A stretch of 64,000 nucleotides of DNA from Enoplolaimus lenunculus (lineage: Eukaryota > Nematoda > Enoplea > Enoplida > Thoracostomopsidae), in NCBI GenBank assembly GCA_030248215.1, contig JASANG010000753.1, forward strand, positions 124,001 through 188,000. The letters run 5' to 3'. Of the stretch, positions 23,271-38,200 are shown one piece after another (the first letter of the stretch is position 1; each line of letters opens with the position of its first letter). The notes beneath the pieces were generated by a model. That model worked only from the letters and a program-made list of their open reading frames with translations, had not been told where the DNA came from and ran no database searches. A program made the translations under genes and the position numbers.

Positions 23271-26200
23271 TTAGCAAAGTCGATAAAAAATTAAATCATA
23301 TTGATCAAAAGTCGCACCTCGTTCATCGTCTGCAAGTAAGCATGCCTAAAATAAAGAAAAATAAATTAATATATACTATTTTCTCCTTCCATTTTTATGT
23401 ATTTCAAAACCTACTCAGGCGATAGGTAAAATCTTAGCCATGACACGCGGCTATTTTCAATATAACAACTGACTTCTACTAGTGTTCGAAAATACCAAAA
23501 TTTATAAAAGCAGGCCTTGCACGCCACTCGAATTTTTTCCCGATGCGCCAATGCCAACAGCTATATATCATTCCGCTAAAACATACCGATGAATATCCGA
23601 CCCGAAACGAAAATGTGCTGCGCACTTGCTGACCGACAGGAAGACGCCAGGCGCTTATTGAGGTCTGAAATAAGAGCTATTATTAGATAAATAAGCGGTG
23701 CAAATTGACACACCAGTGACAGCTCCAAGTTCGCTCACTAAATATTAATAATGTTGAAATCGCGGAAATCCGGACACTTCGAATTTGCGCAATATTACAC
23801 ATTTTTACGCTTACAATTCACTGTTTCACGTAAAGCTATCACGAAAAATTCCAGGTTCGATTTCTGTTCCAATGTTACAACTCTGATTTCAATCTCTGCT
23901 CAAAATATACCGAATCCATTGCCACAAACTCGACGAATTCATCCATAATTTGGACTGCGAAAAACTTACATAATCGGTGTTTAATTGAGTGTTCGCGTTC
24001 GAAAAAGTCGTCGTCGTATCATCAATGGACCATCCAATACCGACTGGGTCACCACCTAACACACTACCACCACCCGAAGAAGACGACGACGAATGGCCTT
24101 CGCATGCGTCCATACTGAAATCGCACAGATCAACGCGGCGGTCAGCATCAATGCTGAAATAATTTATCTAATACAGTACACGAGGGAGAATTAAACGCAT
24201 TTTTGCTTTATATAATTTCAGTTTTTCAGCAGCAATTATGAACTTTATAACAGACGAAAACCTTGAGCACGCCAAAAATGTAGCGAAAAAATAAATTACT
24301 TTAACATACAATATCCGGCATCCTGTTCCTTTTCCGGCAAAAAATTCAATATCCGTATCCGGCAAATTAATATCTGGTCGTACCCTGGTATAGGTATCGG
24401 TACAGCAAACAAACTGCATATTTCTTGCAGATACTTTTTCCTTTGCACATACGTAACAGCGCGTTGGAATGCTATCAAATTCACTTGCGGGTGTATACCG
24501 GTGCATTTGATCAGGAAAACTGCTAGCTTACTTGCGTTTGAGTTTGAAACAATTAATTTAAATACGGTCGTTAGGGTTTATTTCTTCGCATTTTAATGAT
24601 GTAATGTTGTAACCTATTTGTTCTTTGAACATCGTGTTTCAAAATTGGAGTCGACATCGGCATACTTTCAAAATAAAAATCGGCATCAGTATCCATCCGC
24701 ATCGGCAAAAATTTTTGTATTGGTACCTGCCTACTACAGATTCCGTACTTTGCAATAATTTGGTGTGGAATAGATTAGCAGCTCCTGTTCCGGAAAAAAT
24801 GAATTTCCTAACAGGAATGGACGGTCTCGGTTAACAGCCGAGTCTGTGAATCTGACTGCCGAAACCGGCCATGAAACGTCTTAATCTCGGTCAATTTTAT
24901 GGTCATCGCGGAACTAATTAAAATTTTCAAAATAAAATTCTTAATGCTTATTGTTTCGTATTTTTTGTGATTTTCCAATGGTTTTTGTATCTTTTCAGAA
25001 TACCTGTTCACACATATTGCGACCCAACCAAAACTTACTGAAATTCAACCCGTAGCGCGTACGTCGGCATATACTTTGATATGGGTATATAATAGATAAA
25101 TCGTCCCGGGTTGACACCCCCGCCACCGGCTCCAACAGTGTCCTCGCCGCCGTAACTTCCCTCATCACAACTGCTCTCATCAAAACAGTATCGATTATCG
25201 ATTGAGGTATTCAAATTTGGGATATTGATCCATACGTTATTTTGCCGTGATGATCGATGCTGTGGATGCTGCTTTTCTTCTCCACTCCTCGAAACCCCAT
25301 TTCCTTCGTCGTAACCGCTATCAGTACCCGGCCACCATAACGTATCAGCCCCATTAGCATTATTACCCGTAGAATCACCGTCGCTGTTTACGTGCCGTCT
25401 GGGGTCTAGGCGTCGCCGCTTGTTGTTACTTGTTGCTATTGAGTTGGAAAACTCAGACGAACTGTCAACTGTTTCAAGTAGTGAGTCAACTTCTTCCGGA
25501 CGACGTAAATCGCGACGATCGCGGCGATATGATGCATCATTTGACCCGTTTGCTAAAAATATATTGCCAAAAAATGATGACCAGGGCAAATTTTTTTATC
25601 GTTCAGCTTGCACCAAAAAGACTTTAATAGCGCCAAAAAACCATACAACTATTTAAAAAACCGATTTATTTATCACAATATACGTATATACATATAGAGT
25701 TTTTGAGGTTTTTTCACAATATTTCAAAAAGATTGGAATTTATTTTTGCATTATAAATATTTGTATTACACAACTGCGCAGGTTTTGGCACAAAAAACCT
25801 GTGATAGGGCATCAATGATACACACAGACCACAGAGTATATACGTACCGTTATAATTCCAGTTCCAGGTTTCAATACACAATGTACATTACATTATTTCA
25901 GAAACGAAACGCTGGTATTTTTCACTATCCGACTTCATCGAGGATGAAATCAGGTTGCTGTGCCTTACTGTTTTGTAAAGAAACAGTTCAAAAACCCACA
26001 CACTTAAACATATTTTAACGCAACTTTCAACACAGCTACAGATTTGTAATAACAAGCTCTGGTACCAACAATTGAGAAACAAACTTACGTACCGCTGAGA
26101 AATGTGTTATTTGTACTGGAAAACAACTCATTGCCAGTGTCTGTGTTAGTTTGTTGTCTACCTACAAACAGATAACCACCATTTCGAAATACAGCTAAAT

Positions 26201-29200
26201 AAATCTAGGTTATACCATTTTTAACCGCACAAACAAAATTAGTATACATATATTTATGAATATGACCACTGAAGTATACATACTCTATACAAATTTAGAA
26301 ACCCGACCCCAAATCTAACAATATAAAACCTGGGTAATAAAAACAAAACACCCCATACTTACCCGCTGCAAAAAATACCGGCGCTTCCCCAAGGACCCGA
26401 TGTGGTTCGTCGCCATCGCGGTCATACTCGTCTTCGTTCTCATTCACATTGTTGTTGTTTGCACAACAGTAAACTGGACAATTAGTCGCGATCGAGCCGG
26501 TCACACTGCGACAAGGATGTAGTGGAGGCCCATGAACTGATGGCCAATACGGTAGTGTCGTCGTAACCAGGATCGGAGTTGGATCAGGACGGCGAACTAA
26601 AAGCAGTACGTAATACAAACAAAATTAAACTAGATAGAATATTGCATTTTACATTTGCTTTCATGTATATAACGAAATCTTTTAATCTAAACGATTAAAG
26701 CTAAGTTCACTACAGATTGCATGGCTCTGCTTATAGCCTTCACTTAAGACAATGTGAAAAACAAATCCTATAAAACTGAATTCAGGACTGTAATTCGAAC
26801 AGTTATGACAAAGCCAACATGCTCCTACTACTAGTACTGTCACGGTAACTAGTTGAAAGTTCAAATATGCGTAATACCGATAAAACGCCCAAACCAGTGT
26901 GTCAACAAAAATATTGAAGCAAAAATTTCACTAACTTTTCCCAGGTTCGTTTACACCAGCAATAGCCGAGTCGTTAACATCAAGCGGCGTAAATGTCCTA
27001 GAAAAGTAAACATTAGTTCTGCGTTATATAATATGTATGTTGAATGGTTCACACTTAACAATAGATGCTTCAAGAAGCCCAGGCTAATGTTTGTAGAATC
27101 AAATCTATAACATGTTATGCTAAGTAGTACTAAATTAGTGTGATTAAATTTAACGTTTTGTTAAAATATGTACCGAAATATCCGACTCCGGCATTTTTTG
27201 ATATCCGTTTGAACCCTATTATAATACATACGAAATTAAACAAAACACTGCTTCTTGGTATATATATTCAAACACCTCTCTGCGTGAGGTATCTATGAAA
27301 TTTATACTAATCCATTGAAAGAATATTTGACCCCGATCCATCATGAATTGTAACCTCTGAATCTTCTAATGTAGTTCTTTTGAAAGCTCGATTATTATAT
27401 ATCGTGTTAGTTCAAGCTTTAACAAAATAGCTGAAAAACTAAGGTCACTGCCATTTTTAACTTACGTTGCTATTCCGGGAATTGTATATACACCTGGTCG
27501 TCTGCGAGCCCAGTCCAAAATATACAGCGTTGCCATCGCGACAAGGCTAAAACATACGAGAAATAAGTCTATAAAAAAACTTTCTTAACTAACAGTCAGG
27601 GTGCAACCGGAATTCCGGTTCCGGTTCCGGCATTTTTTCACCTTCCGGTTCCGGTAAATTTTTACCGGATTTAAAAATTCCGGTGTTATAATTTGGCCGT
27701 TTTTTTTAAATTTTCAAATTCCGGATTCCGGTGATATCCTTCTTTCAAAAATCATAATAATTTATAATCCGGTATGTTCGACTAAGGTTATTTCACAAAT
27801 AATAGAGCAAAAAATAAGATTAAAATAAAATTTAAATCAACAAAATTAAACGAATTGTAATTCCGGTTGCACCCTGCTAACAGTATATAACGTTTGTCAA
27901 TATTGCAAACTCGTAAACTTCAAAATGCCTAAATGTAAAAGATGTTACTAATTCAATTGTTTTTTGAGTAATTGCATAAAATATAAATTGAAATGGACAA
28001 GCTGATGTGTTGCTAGCGTTGGTCTGTCTAAAAACGTATTACTAGCAGAGGTTAAATACATCATAGATTTCGAGATTTACAATACGGCCCTAGGCAGCGA
28101 AACAATAAATCAAAACTGTGAAATCGCAACTTACGTACCAAAACGCCATTATGACTACAAGAACAACTATGGTCGCTTGTAGAATACGGTTGTTGCACAG
28201 CGTTCGTTCTTGCGGCCAACGTTCACAGTCGTGATGACAGCGGTGCCTGAGAATTAAAGTTTATTCTTCGGTGAACTAATATCGCTACTAACTTGTTTAG
28301 TTCCCCCGCGTCACATACACAAGCGTTAATTTAATTGAAAGCGAATGTTTCCTCACAGTCGTTATACTGTTATATTAGAACATGCTTAGGCTAAGACTTA
28401 GTTTAGGTTCAAGCCTGCGGTTGTTTCGCAGTGTGTAATGGAGAAAATATAGGCGGGAGGTTGTGGAAATAAGCAACTACTATTATATCTGCTGAACCTA
28501 AATTTCTTCCAACACCCCGATAACGGGCAAAACCAACCTGTGAACAGCACACTGCGGCCGGCCACACATCGTACACTTTTCAACTTTTCCATGCTCACGG
28601 CCGTCTTTCCCATGTGCCGCTGTCTTTTCCTTCTGATCAGCTTTTCCACCAGCCACAGGGACGTCATCTTCGACTGAATCAATCCCTGAATCGCGTCGCG
28701 TTCTCAGACACGATTTCAAACCAGTCGAGTTGCCGCTACCAGTGTTACCTCCGATGCCGCCACTGCCCCCAACAGTCCCATTGACAAAGCAACTATCACC
28801 ACCTGGGCCGTCGCTACGCAAGACTGAACTACGGCTGTTGTCGTAGTAATCATCGTTGCAGCCGACATCTGACTCAGAAGACGCTTCCCGACAACAGCCA
28901 CCACCGTTCATTGGTTCTCCATCGCAATCGATGTCACTTCTTGTTGAGTCAGCCTATAAAATGCACCGTAGAAATCTTTGCGTAACTAGGATTTGGACGA
29001 ACATGGCAATAATGAAGAACCTGTTGAAAAAAATTGTTCTATTCGTTTTAGGCACGTAAAATAAGCAGTTTGCCTGGAAGTGTTTCGATTTTCAAGTAAA
29101 CATTTGGACAACGTTTATATACATAATAGCTAAATTTTAAAACTCAACTTCGGACGATATATGTAAATAATCCATTTGTCTGATTTCGTTTAAAAAGCTG

Positions 29201-32200
29201 TGTCCATAAAACTTTCTAAGGGGTCTTGTTTACAAACTGATGCCGTACCTGAAAAACCCTGAACAAAAATAACCAGAGAAGGGGTTCTGTAGCCAAACGA
29301 GCTTACCGTTCTCAAATACTTTTTCCTGCTTGTGCTACGGCGACGTCGCTGTGATGACGACGAAGTCGTTGCTGTTGATTTCTGACGAGGCGGTTCAGGA
29401 CTCGAGCGAGCACTTGATTTTTCGCTCGCGTACGATGATGCGGGTAGAAATGCTGAGCTGCCGACACTACAATAGATACAACGGTATATATACCTTTTCA
29501 TTGGATTCCCTCTTTCTTTTTTGTTGGAGGGGCTTGCACCAGGCTAAGCCTAAACGTAATTAAACAGTGGCGGGACACTTCCTCTGGTTCAACATGGGAG
29601 CATTTTTATACGCTGTACACTGTTATGCTAACTTTCACAATACAATACATACGTCTGTGAAATTATGCCCAATGCTGCATAACCCACCAATGTATAATAG
29701 GTAGCGGAAAAACAGTAGCAAAAGATGATGAAAATTAAACACGTATTAAAAGCTAAGTTGATGAATTACCAATTTTAAGAATAAGGGTGGCGCTATACTT
29801 TTTAGAAATATTAATGTCGTCCATCTCCGACCGCCACAGTGCGATATAGCACGTGCAATGCAACATATCCTGCTCCCAGGACTAGCTGAAATGGTCGTCT
29901 AACCTGATATTTGATTCTGAATTAATTGTGGTTGTCGATCGAAATTGGCTCAGCCGAAATAGTTTCAGCCGTTTGAATTTGTTTGTCATTTTCGTTACTT
30001 CATCAATTTTATTCTCTAAATTTCCCGTCAACAGACACAACTCTTTGACAGCAGCAGCGCTTTCGAAGAATAAACGATTCTGCAAACACGAGAAAACCAT
30101 AAAATAAATCTATAGAAAGCACTTAAATTTGTGGCCCGGCCGAAATTTATATTGTTAACGGCGCATAACAACAACTGAAACAATAAAAAAATTTTCGTTT
30201 GGCAAAAATTTATATTTGATGTTTGTCTATAAAATGTCATGCACACAAAATTTCGCGAACGCGCCATAATTAAAGCCCTATACACACATCCGCCCAAGTT
30301 TTGTTCCAACCAACCAACCAACCAACCAACCAACCAACCAACCAACCAACCATCACAGAACTCGCCGCTACAAATTGCAGTTACGTAGTATATTATAATG
30401 CTGCGAAAGCCTGCACATGTGAACAGGGCTTATAAACAGCAACTCAATGGATTCCATAAGCGCAGCCAGGATTTCGGAAATATGGTTACGTTCTATATAA
30501 ATTTCGAAATTAAATTTAGTTTACTGTGTTGCAAAGTGAAACCATGTCAACATACCCCACTACAAATAATCCGAAAGAAGGGGGGACATCTGCACCCCAG
30601 TGGCTACGCCCTTGATAGATTGTCAACCTCAAAACCAACCTTATCGACCCGTAAATATTCGCCACCGTCATCAATCACTGCGTCGGGCAGCACTTCGGCA
30701 ACTTCTTGCGCAATCACACCAACTTGACCGACACCTTCCTCGGGCGCGAGTCCAAACTGTTCACAGGCTTCCGGTTTCAGATCATAGCGCACAATACGAA
30801 TATTCGCCATGTTCGATAGCGCTTCACTCGGATCAATCTATAAAATGAATGTAAATCGTTTAGAATTGTTAGGTACGTTACAATAAATAAGTAGCTACTG
30901 TGTACAAAGTAAAATCTGGGATATTATTTTATTTTGCTCAAGGTAGAAAGGGCTAACCTCTAGTGTTCAAAGTTTTGGAAAACAAATACAAAATTAATTA
31001 GCATCCAAAGATGATCTATAATAAAATTGCATTCAAGATTCCGTTGGCGTTCGGACTCTTCGCTAACTAAGCTGCTTTACTTACAACACAACCTGTATCC
31101 TTAAAGTAGCTGATAACAAATTCTTTCTAAAGCAACATCCGTACCTCTTCAACATTTTCCTTCAAATTCCGATCTGACGGATTGGTCACTTTGCCTGCGA
31201 TATGCATGTCACCTTGAACATGGAGCGCCGCTTGCGGCTGCGCAGTACCGATACCAACGTTACACTGAAATGAAAAGCTGCCAAACAGGTATATAATTAG
31301 CCCGACCTAGCTAAAACGCAAAACGTTATGAACAAACAAAATAACGCTTCAGGTTCCCGTTATCACTCAAAAACATAACTACATAGCATAGCCGCTTGCA
31401 TAAGTTTCAACTTTAGCTACTAATGAAAAAGGACAGCCATCACCTTTATCGACTCACCTGAGTAAAAATTGAAAAAGGAGACAAACTGCAACGCTGCCAC
31501 AATGGTTCATTTTCGTTATTATCAAACTGACCCGGATTAGTTGCCTGTAAAAAAAGAAATAAATACTCTGACTGGCATAATGACAGTAAACTGTGCTGAA
31601 CTAATTGTACCACTCAGCGATCACAAGATACCGAAAATTACGTATTGAGACAGACACTGAGGCTAACTGAAAACTGAGCCTTTCTTCATTAAGCACAACC
31701 CATGTCAACGCATCAAAATGACGAAAATCACAGCAGCATTGAGAAAAGCGCAGTGCGTTTTGATGTCCGGTAACCGCTTCTTTAACAACAGCAAAACACC
31801 AGTTCACGCAAGCAAACCAAAAAGGATTTTTATTGGGCACATTCAACTTGCTTCCCACAACAATCCATCCATTTGCTTACCCAAGCCATGAAAGATTTGA
31901 CCGCCCACCACTTACGAAACACTGCACTGCCGATTTACTTACCCTGATAATGACCCGCTCTGATGCGTACGCAAGCACGCAATATTTCTCGGCGTTTGTG
32001 ACTGCTGCGTTTAGTGCGCACACAAGTTGGACGTATTTCTGATCGGGGTTCGGTCGGCCATTTTTGCGTTGATTATTCATTGTTGTTTCCGAAAAATGCA
32101 ACCTATGCACGGTAACTTTGGTGACTTTTGCAGCCGGTAAAGCAAACGTCGCACCTTGATAATTGCACGTGCGACGATTGTTTTGCGATTGCCGAATTGC

Positions 32201-35200
32201 AATGTGCGAATTCAGCATTTCTGTCTGTAACAGGAAAATACCATCATTTAAATTTTAAGCAAGCGCAACTTCATTCAATCACCATTTCAGATATCACTGC
32301 ATATAAATATAAAAAGGGAAAACAAGAATGAAAACTAAATTATTTCTCGTAGTTACAATCAACATTCTACGAGCAATACTGCATGTGAATGTAAATAATT
32401 TCACGTAAAACTTAAGAAACTAAACAAACAGATCGGCTTGTGGGAAATTTTCCAGTGTTTTACTGGTCAGTGCTTGTTTTATTTTAATGTGTTTTTAATT
32501 TTAGCATGTTTCCGAAAGACCCGTATGCGAAACAGACAACACTCTAAACAGAGAATGTATGTCCAGATACACGCAAAATGCCATATACGTACACTATGCC
32601 CTGCTTTCCTACCGACTGCGTGTCAAACGTACTTTAGCACCGTAAAAATCCAACTGAAACTCTTTGATCGGCTTCAGGCCTTCGTTTGGAACGTTGACGA
32701 ACTTTGGTTCCATAGTACTATGGACTTCAATTTCTGCGGTGATTTGAAAATGGTTTTTCTTTTGATTGATATACGCACGATCGGTTGTGCTGTACACGAA
32801 ACCTTTGTCGGCTACGATTCGAAATCCAAGTGGACGCCTGAAACAAACACAAATCGTACACACACCTATACTATCTATACCTTACAAAAACCTGCAATAA
32901 CGTGCCACTGCGCATACAAATTTGTGACGAGCAACGAATAAAATCAATTATGTAGATATCACAAACCCAAAAGCTGTTTCTACAAATTTTTCGTGCATGC
33001 AAACTTAAAAAGTGTGCTAGATGCTAACTAACGGACCTCGACGACGATAGTTCTGTTGAGAAACCTGTCGAAAGTAAATATATAACTTTTGTTTTATTTT
33101 TTGTTTTTCTGTTGGACGCTTTTGGTTTCATAAACTACGGATTTACGAATTTATTCATTTAAAATACAAACAAACATACATTTCATGCCCATCGGCATCA
33201 AACAACGCATGCCATTTATCCGCGCTGAATTGGTTGAATTTAATAATTTGTTGTTGAGGCAGCTGACTTTGTTGTTGTTGTTGTTGGCTTGCAGCCAAGT
33301 GCTGTTGGGATCCGCCAGTTCCACCATTCACAGAGGCATGTGTCAATAGACCCGCATCATTACTACCTCTGCCATTAATTGGTGTTGTCATTGAACAACC
33401 GGCTCCCAGCAAAGGTTGAGTTATCGTTGAAGTTGACATGATACCACTACCACCACATGTAACGTCATCTATGCCTCCGCCTACCATTCCTACACCGTTG
33501 TTGATAGGCGTTAACTCGTCACATATCGAAAAACTTTCATTGCTTGAATTTGAATGCAGCGGGTCACTGCCACTATTGCTGCTTGCGTTTCCGTTCGATC
33601 GTGGTGATACTGGAATTGAAAGATATTCAAAGACTATCCAATAACGAACCTAAGCCGCCTACGCCTGAGAATAACCTAAACCTATGAATTAGTTTGTGAT
33701 ATTGTAATAATATACACACTGTTGAAGAGGGAACTTTTAGTGTGTGGTGAGAACAAAGTAAGTACTAATTAATATTAATACCATATATACCTGCGCTACC
33801 TAGCGAATACGCAGAGCGCCGAAGTATGAATTATATTTTGATTTTGAAGTACACAAATTGACTTCCCACATTTTGCCGCAAACAGTATTGCTATACAGGT
33901 AGTCCGGCGCTTGCCTTCCACTCGCCAACAGCCTAGAGAAACCTTAATGTTTGCCACTTGGTAGTTAAATTTAACCGCCTGATTACCGGCTTCCGGAAGG
34001 TCCTATAAGGCCAATCGAAGCTCCTGTATTTCTACAGGTCTAATGGGCTCTCAAATGGAAGGAAACGTCAACACAACATCACCGGGTCGAAAAGCAAGCA
34101 ATGAAAATATATTTATTAAGAGCAAAGAAAAACTAAACCAACGGAACTTACTCAATTCGGGTTTAATAGGCGGAGATATCATGGTAGCGTTTTCAGCATT
34201 GTAATTATCCGGTCGAAGGCGTTTTCGAGGTAAACTTCCAGTGCTGCTGCTAAAATGCATAATACAACCTTAAGTTATTTTAGTTAAGTAGACATCTGCA
34301 ATTCTAAATTTTTATCGGTTTTTAGGTATGTGCCGATTAATCGGCATCGGCACTGCAAAAAATTGCCGATTCTTTGACGATCCTTGTTGCACATAACAGT
34401 CAGTTGGACTGCTATCAATTTCATGTCTGGGCGCACACCAGTGTGTCTGCTTACGAAAATTGTTATCTCTTGCGTTTGTGTTTGAAAAAATTAATTGAAA
34501 TTAACCGTTCTTATAAAATTATAATCGTTTATGATGGTTATGGTTTAAGCTTTCGTATAATTATGTAGAGTACTGGTCTCGGTACTACACAAACAGTGCC
34601 GATTTTTGCCGATACTTTTTGCATTTAACAGTGAGATGGAATGCTAACAATTTCTGTTATTAGCATATATGGTTGTTATGGTTTATGTCTTTGCGCTTAT
34701 AATGATATAAAATGTATTAATTCTATCAGTTCTTTAAACATCATGTATTAAAACTGGAATTGGCATCGGCATAATGTAAAAAAAATATCGACATCGGTAT
34801 CAGCCCACCCCTTCATCAAATCCAACGTACCAATACTCCAAAACTTTATGCATTTGCGACACTGGTTGTTGCTGTTGCTGCTCTAATAACGCGGGGGTTT
34901 GCCGCTGTCGGACACTAGAATTATTTCTATCTATCGATGCTCTGTCACCGCTCACGTGTGACTGATTCAGTTGTAACATACTGCTTGCAACCGGTAACCT
35001 CGTAGAATTTGACAAGGAATGCTTCTGTAACTGCTGTTGCTGCAACAAATCTATCGAAATATCCATTGACGATGCATGATGATTAAAATTATGAACCATC
35101 AATACACGATTGTTATTTTTATCTGCTCCGGTTGTGTTTGTTGGAGTTGTGGGGGAAAACCCGTTAGCAGAAATAAAATTACTGTTGTTGTTGCTGTTGT

Positions 35201-38200
35201 TCATATTGTTATTTGTTGCTGCAAACGTACGAATATCATGTAGCGTAACGTTGCCGCCCGAGGTTTTTTCGTCAGGAGGCACCGTATTATTACCCGCAAT
35301 AGTAGAAGGAGAATTCTAAAACAAAACAAACAAAATGAAAAATGTAACTTCCCCTTAGTATCGCCACTTAAAGAGCTAGTTTTATAGATTTTTGTGTATC
35401 TGCAATGTCATCTTCTGCCCTTAAGCTACGTACACCATACAAGAGAAACTTAATTAACCAAACTTAAGATGTTAAGATTTGGGTTCAACTGGAATTCCTG
35501 TTCCGCCTGAATTCCAGAAAAAATCCTATTTTTGTTGCTGCGGAACCGGAATTTATACGGTTTTGTGGCAAATTATTCCTAAATATTTGAATATTGGAAA
35601 TTTTGCGCTTGAAAAATTGTTATTTCAACATAACTTTTGGCAACAACTTCAATTTTGGTAATAAACTGCGTCTAATGTGTTTTCGCAAAACTTGATGATT
35701 AAATAAAAAGTCCAACAGTAATTCGGTGATGAAAATTATTTCAAATCCGGTTTTTGTTCCGGCAATAGAGCTGTCACGGGGCCAGGATTTTGGCCGGGGC
35801 TAAGAATATTACTTGTTATAATAAAACCCATGTCATTAACACGCTCGAAAACTATGTATTCAAACGTATAGAAGCGAAATAAATCGCTTGAAACGTCAGC
35901 GTTACATACTATGCTGTTTTCGAAATCATAAAACTGATATTAAAATCACGGTTTGAATTAATTTTACAGACAACAATGGAATACAAGTGAAAGAGTAAAA
36001 AATTTTCATAAATTGTCAAATATTTCGGCACCGGCACCTTCCGGCCCGGACCCGGGACAGCTTTTAATATATATGAATACGTGACACTTTTTTCTTACCA
36101 AATTTCCCGAGATAATAGTCGAATTCAACTGTGGAAGGCAACCAATAGTAGTAGTATGTTGGCGGTGGACATCAACTCCGTCATCGCTGCCGCCCGAATA
36201 ATCCATACTCGATACTTCATCATTATCCAAACAAGCGTTGTTAGTACGCCGTTGTTGTTGTTGTTGTTGTCGCCCATAATTTGTCCCACCAGATCCATTC
36301 GATATATTTCCATTATGATGAAACACTGGAGACTCACTTATAATTCGACCATTGGCCATTTCGTGTTCATTGTTGCGTCTCGGCCCATGCGCTCCTTTCC
36401 GTGATCCACCACAATAGGTCAAATTACATTCACTATCATAGCTGCCAGCGTGACTACTTGCTCTATTATTAACCACGCCTGCTACACCGTTCAAACTTGA
36501 GCGTCTCACAGAACCTTCAGTAATAGCATTTGATACTCGCTGTCGTCGCAATTGCGATTGCTCGTACAATTCTAAATCCGGGCTCGATGTCATACTTGCT
36601 GAATTATAGCTATTGTTATTGTTATCAATTCCCGCATTTCCGTTCGCCACACCCATCGAACAACTAGAAGTACCCGTTGAATTTAGTATTTGCCCGTTAT
36701 ACTGTTGCATTGGTAGTTGCTGTTTTTGTGTCAACAAATGTTTACTGGCTCCCTGAGTCGAATGCATTACTAGTCCACTGTTATTACATTTGTTATCAAC
36801 AGCGATGTCAGTGTTGACAATTGTTTGTTGTTGTTTGCGCTGTTCATGTCGATATCGATGCATGTTTTGTTGATCTGTTGGTGAGGTTTGCACTGCGCCT
36901 TGCGGTGTCGGCTGTTCTTGGGTGGTAGATACGCGTTTAACTTCTCCATTACCATAATATCCGTTCGTTATCGCACCAGCACTGAGGTGCAAACCGTGAT
37001 GTGGTGTCGGGGAACAGAATCCAATATCGCCTCCAGCGCCACCACCAAGCACATAGCCACCGGTGCTCGACTCCCCTGAGGACAACATACCCGTTTCGCC
37101 GGGTGGAAGCTCCGGAACCGAAAGAATAAGACCTTTAACAAAAACAAGAATATTAGCATAAACGCAAAAATAAAGAATAAAAATAAAATATATAGCACAT
37201 ATTATCAGGGTGCGACCGGATAGCAAAAAACCGGATACCGGAACCGGATAATGATTTTTTTACCGGAACCGGATGTTAACCGGATAGTGTTTTTAAATAA
37301 ATCAATTTTTAGCACGTTAATGCATCAGTAAATGTTAATTTATCTTTAGTAAATAAACCAATTTTTAGCACGTTAATGCATCAGTAAATGTTAATTTATC
37401 TTTAGTAAATAAATCAATTTTTAGCACGTTAATGCATCAGTAAATGTAAATTTATCTTTAGTAAACGGAATACTGCGTTTATATAAAGAGCGTGTCCTAA
37501 TACTTGAAAATAATTGTGATTGGTTTGTTTCTATAATAAAATCCGAATCGTTCATTTTTTCTCTTAACCATGTTTGGACAATCAAAGTATGCTCAAATAC
37601 CTTATTGGTTTTGTTGGACTGGACTGAAAACCCAAATATAAACCGAAACCGAACATTGGGTCGCACCCTACATATAACACCACCCTTGTGTATTGCTCTA
37701 GTTTGTCCTTACCCTGTGTTGTTACATGCAGCTCACTGCACACCGAAGCAGACGAGTTCAATGCGTTAGGGCCGCAGCCAATGTTACAGTACTCGTTTTC
37801 ATCGCGAGCACCAGATAGCGACGGAAGACGGCTACCGTTAGTCGCTGAGCTTGCTGTCCGTCGGTTCTTCATGACTGGCGCTGCAACACCCGAGTGGTCG
37901 CCGTTGCCATTAGCTGCACTAGCGGACATTCCTGTACTACCAGTCGCTGACGCCTCCAAGTAGACATTGGGTGGAGGAACGGATCCATCTTCACAAGACG
38001 AGGAATACGACATATTTCTTCGCATCGATAAAGCATCGTTTCTTGTTGGAGTTGTCGCCGCCCCAGCTGTTTGTTGACTACCTGCCTCCCGATTACGACC
38101 ACACGATAGTTCAGACCTGGCAACAGGTTCTGCGGGTGACGGCTCATTAGAGCTGTTGCTGCAGGGATTGTTGATCCGAGCAACACTACTTCCTCCACGA

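Noticed and set aside
33025-33075. An extra MYRF exon encoding FLNRTIVVE
   Set aside because: Its ends do not fit the phases, and joining 33180 directly to 32837 aligns to vertebrate MYRF without a gap.
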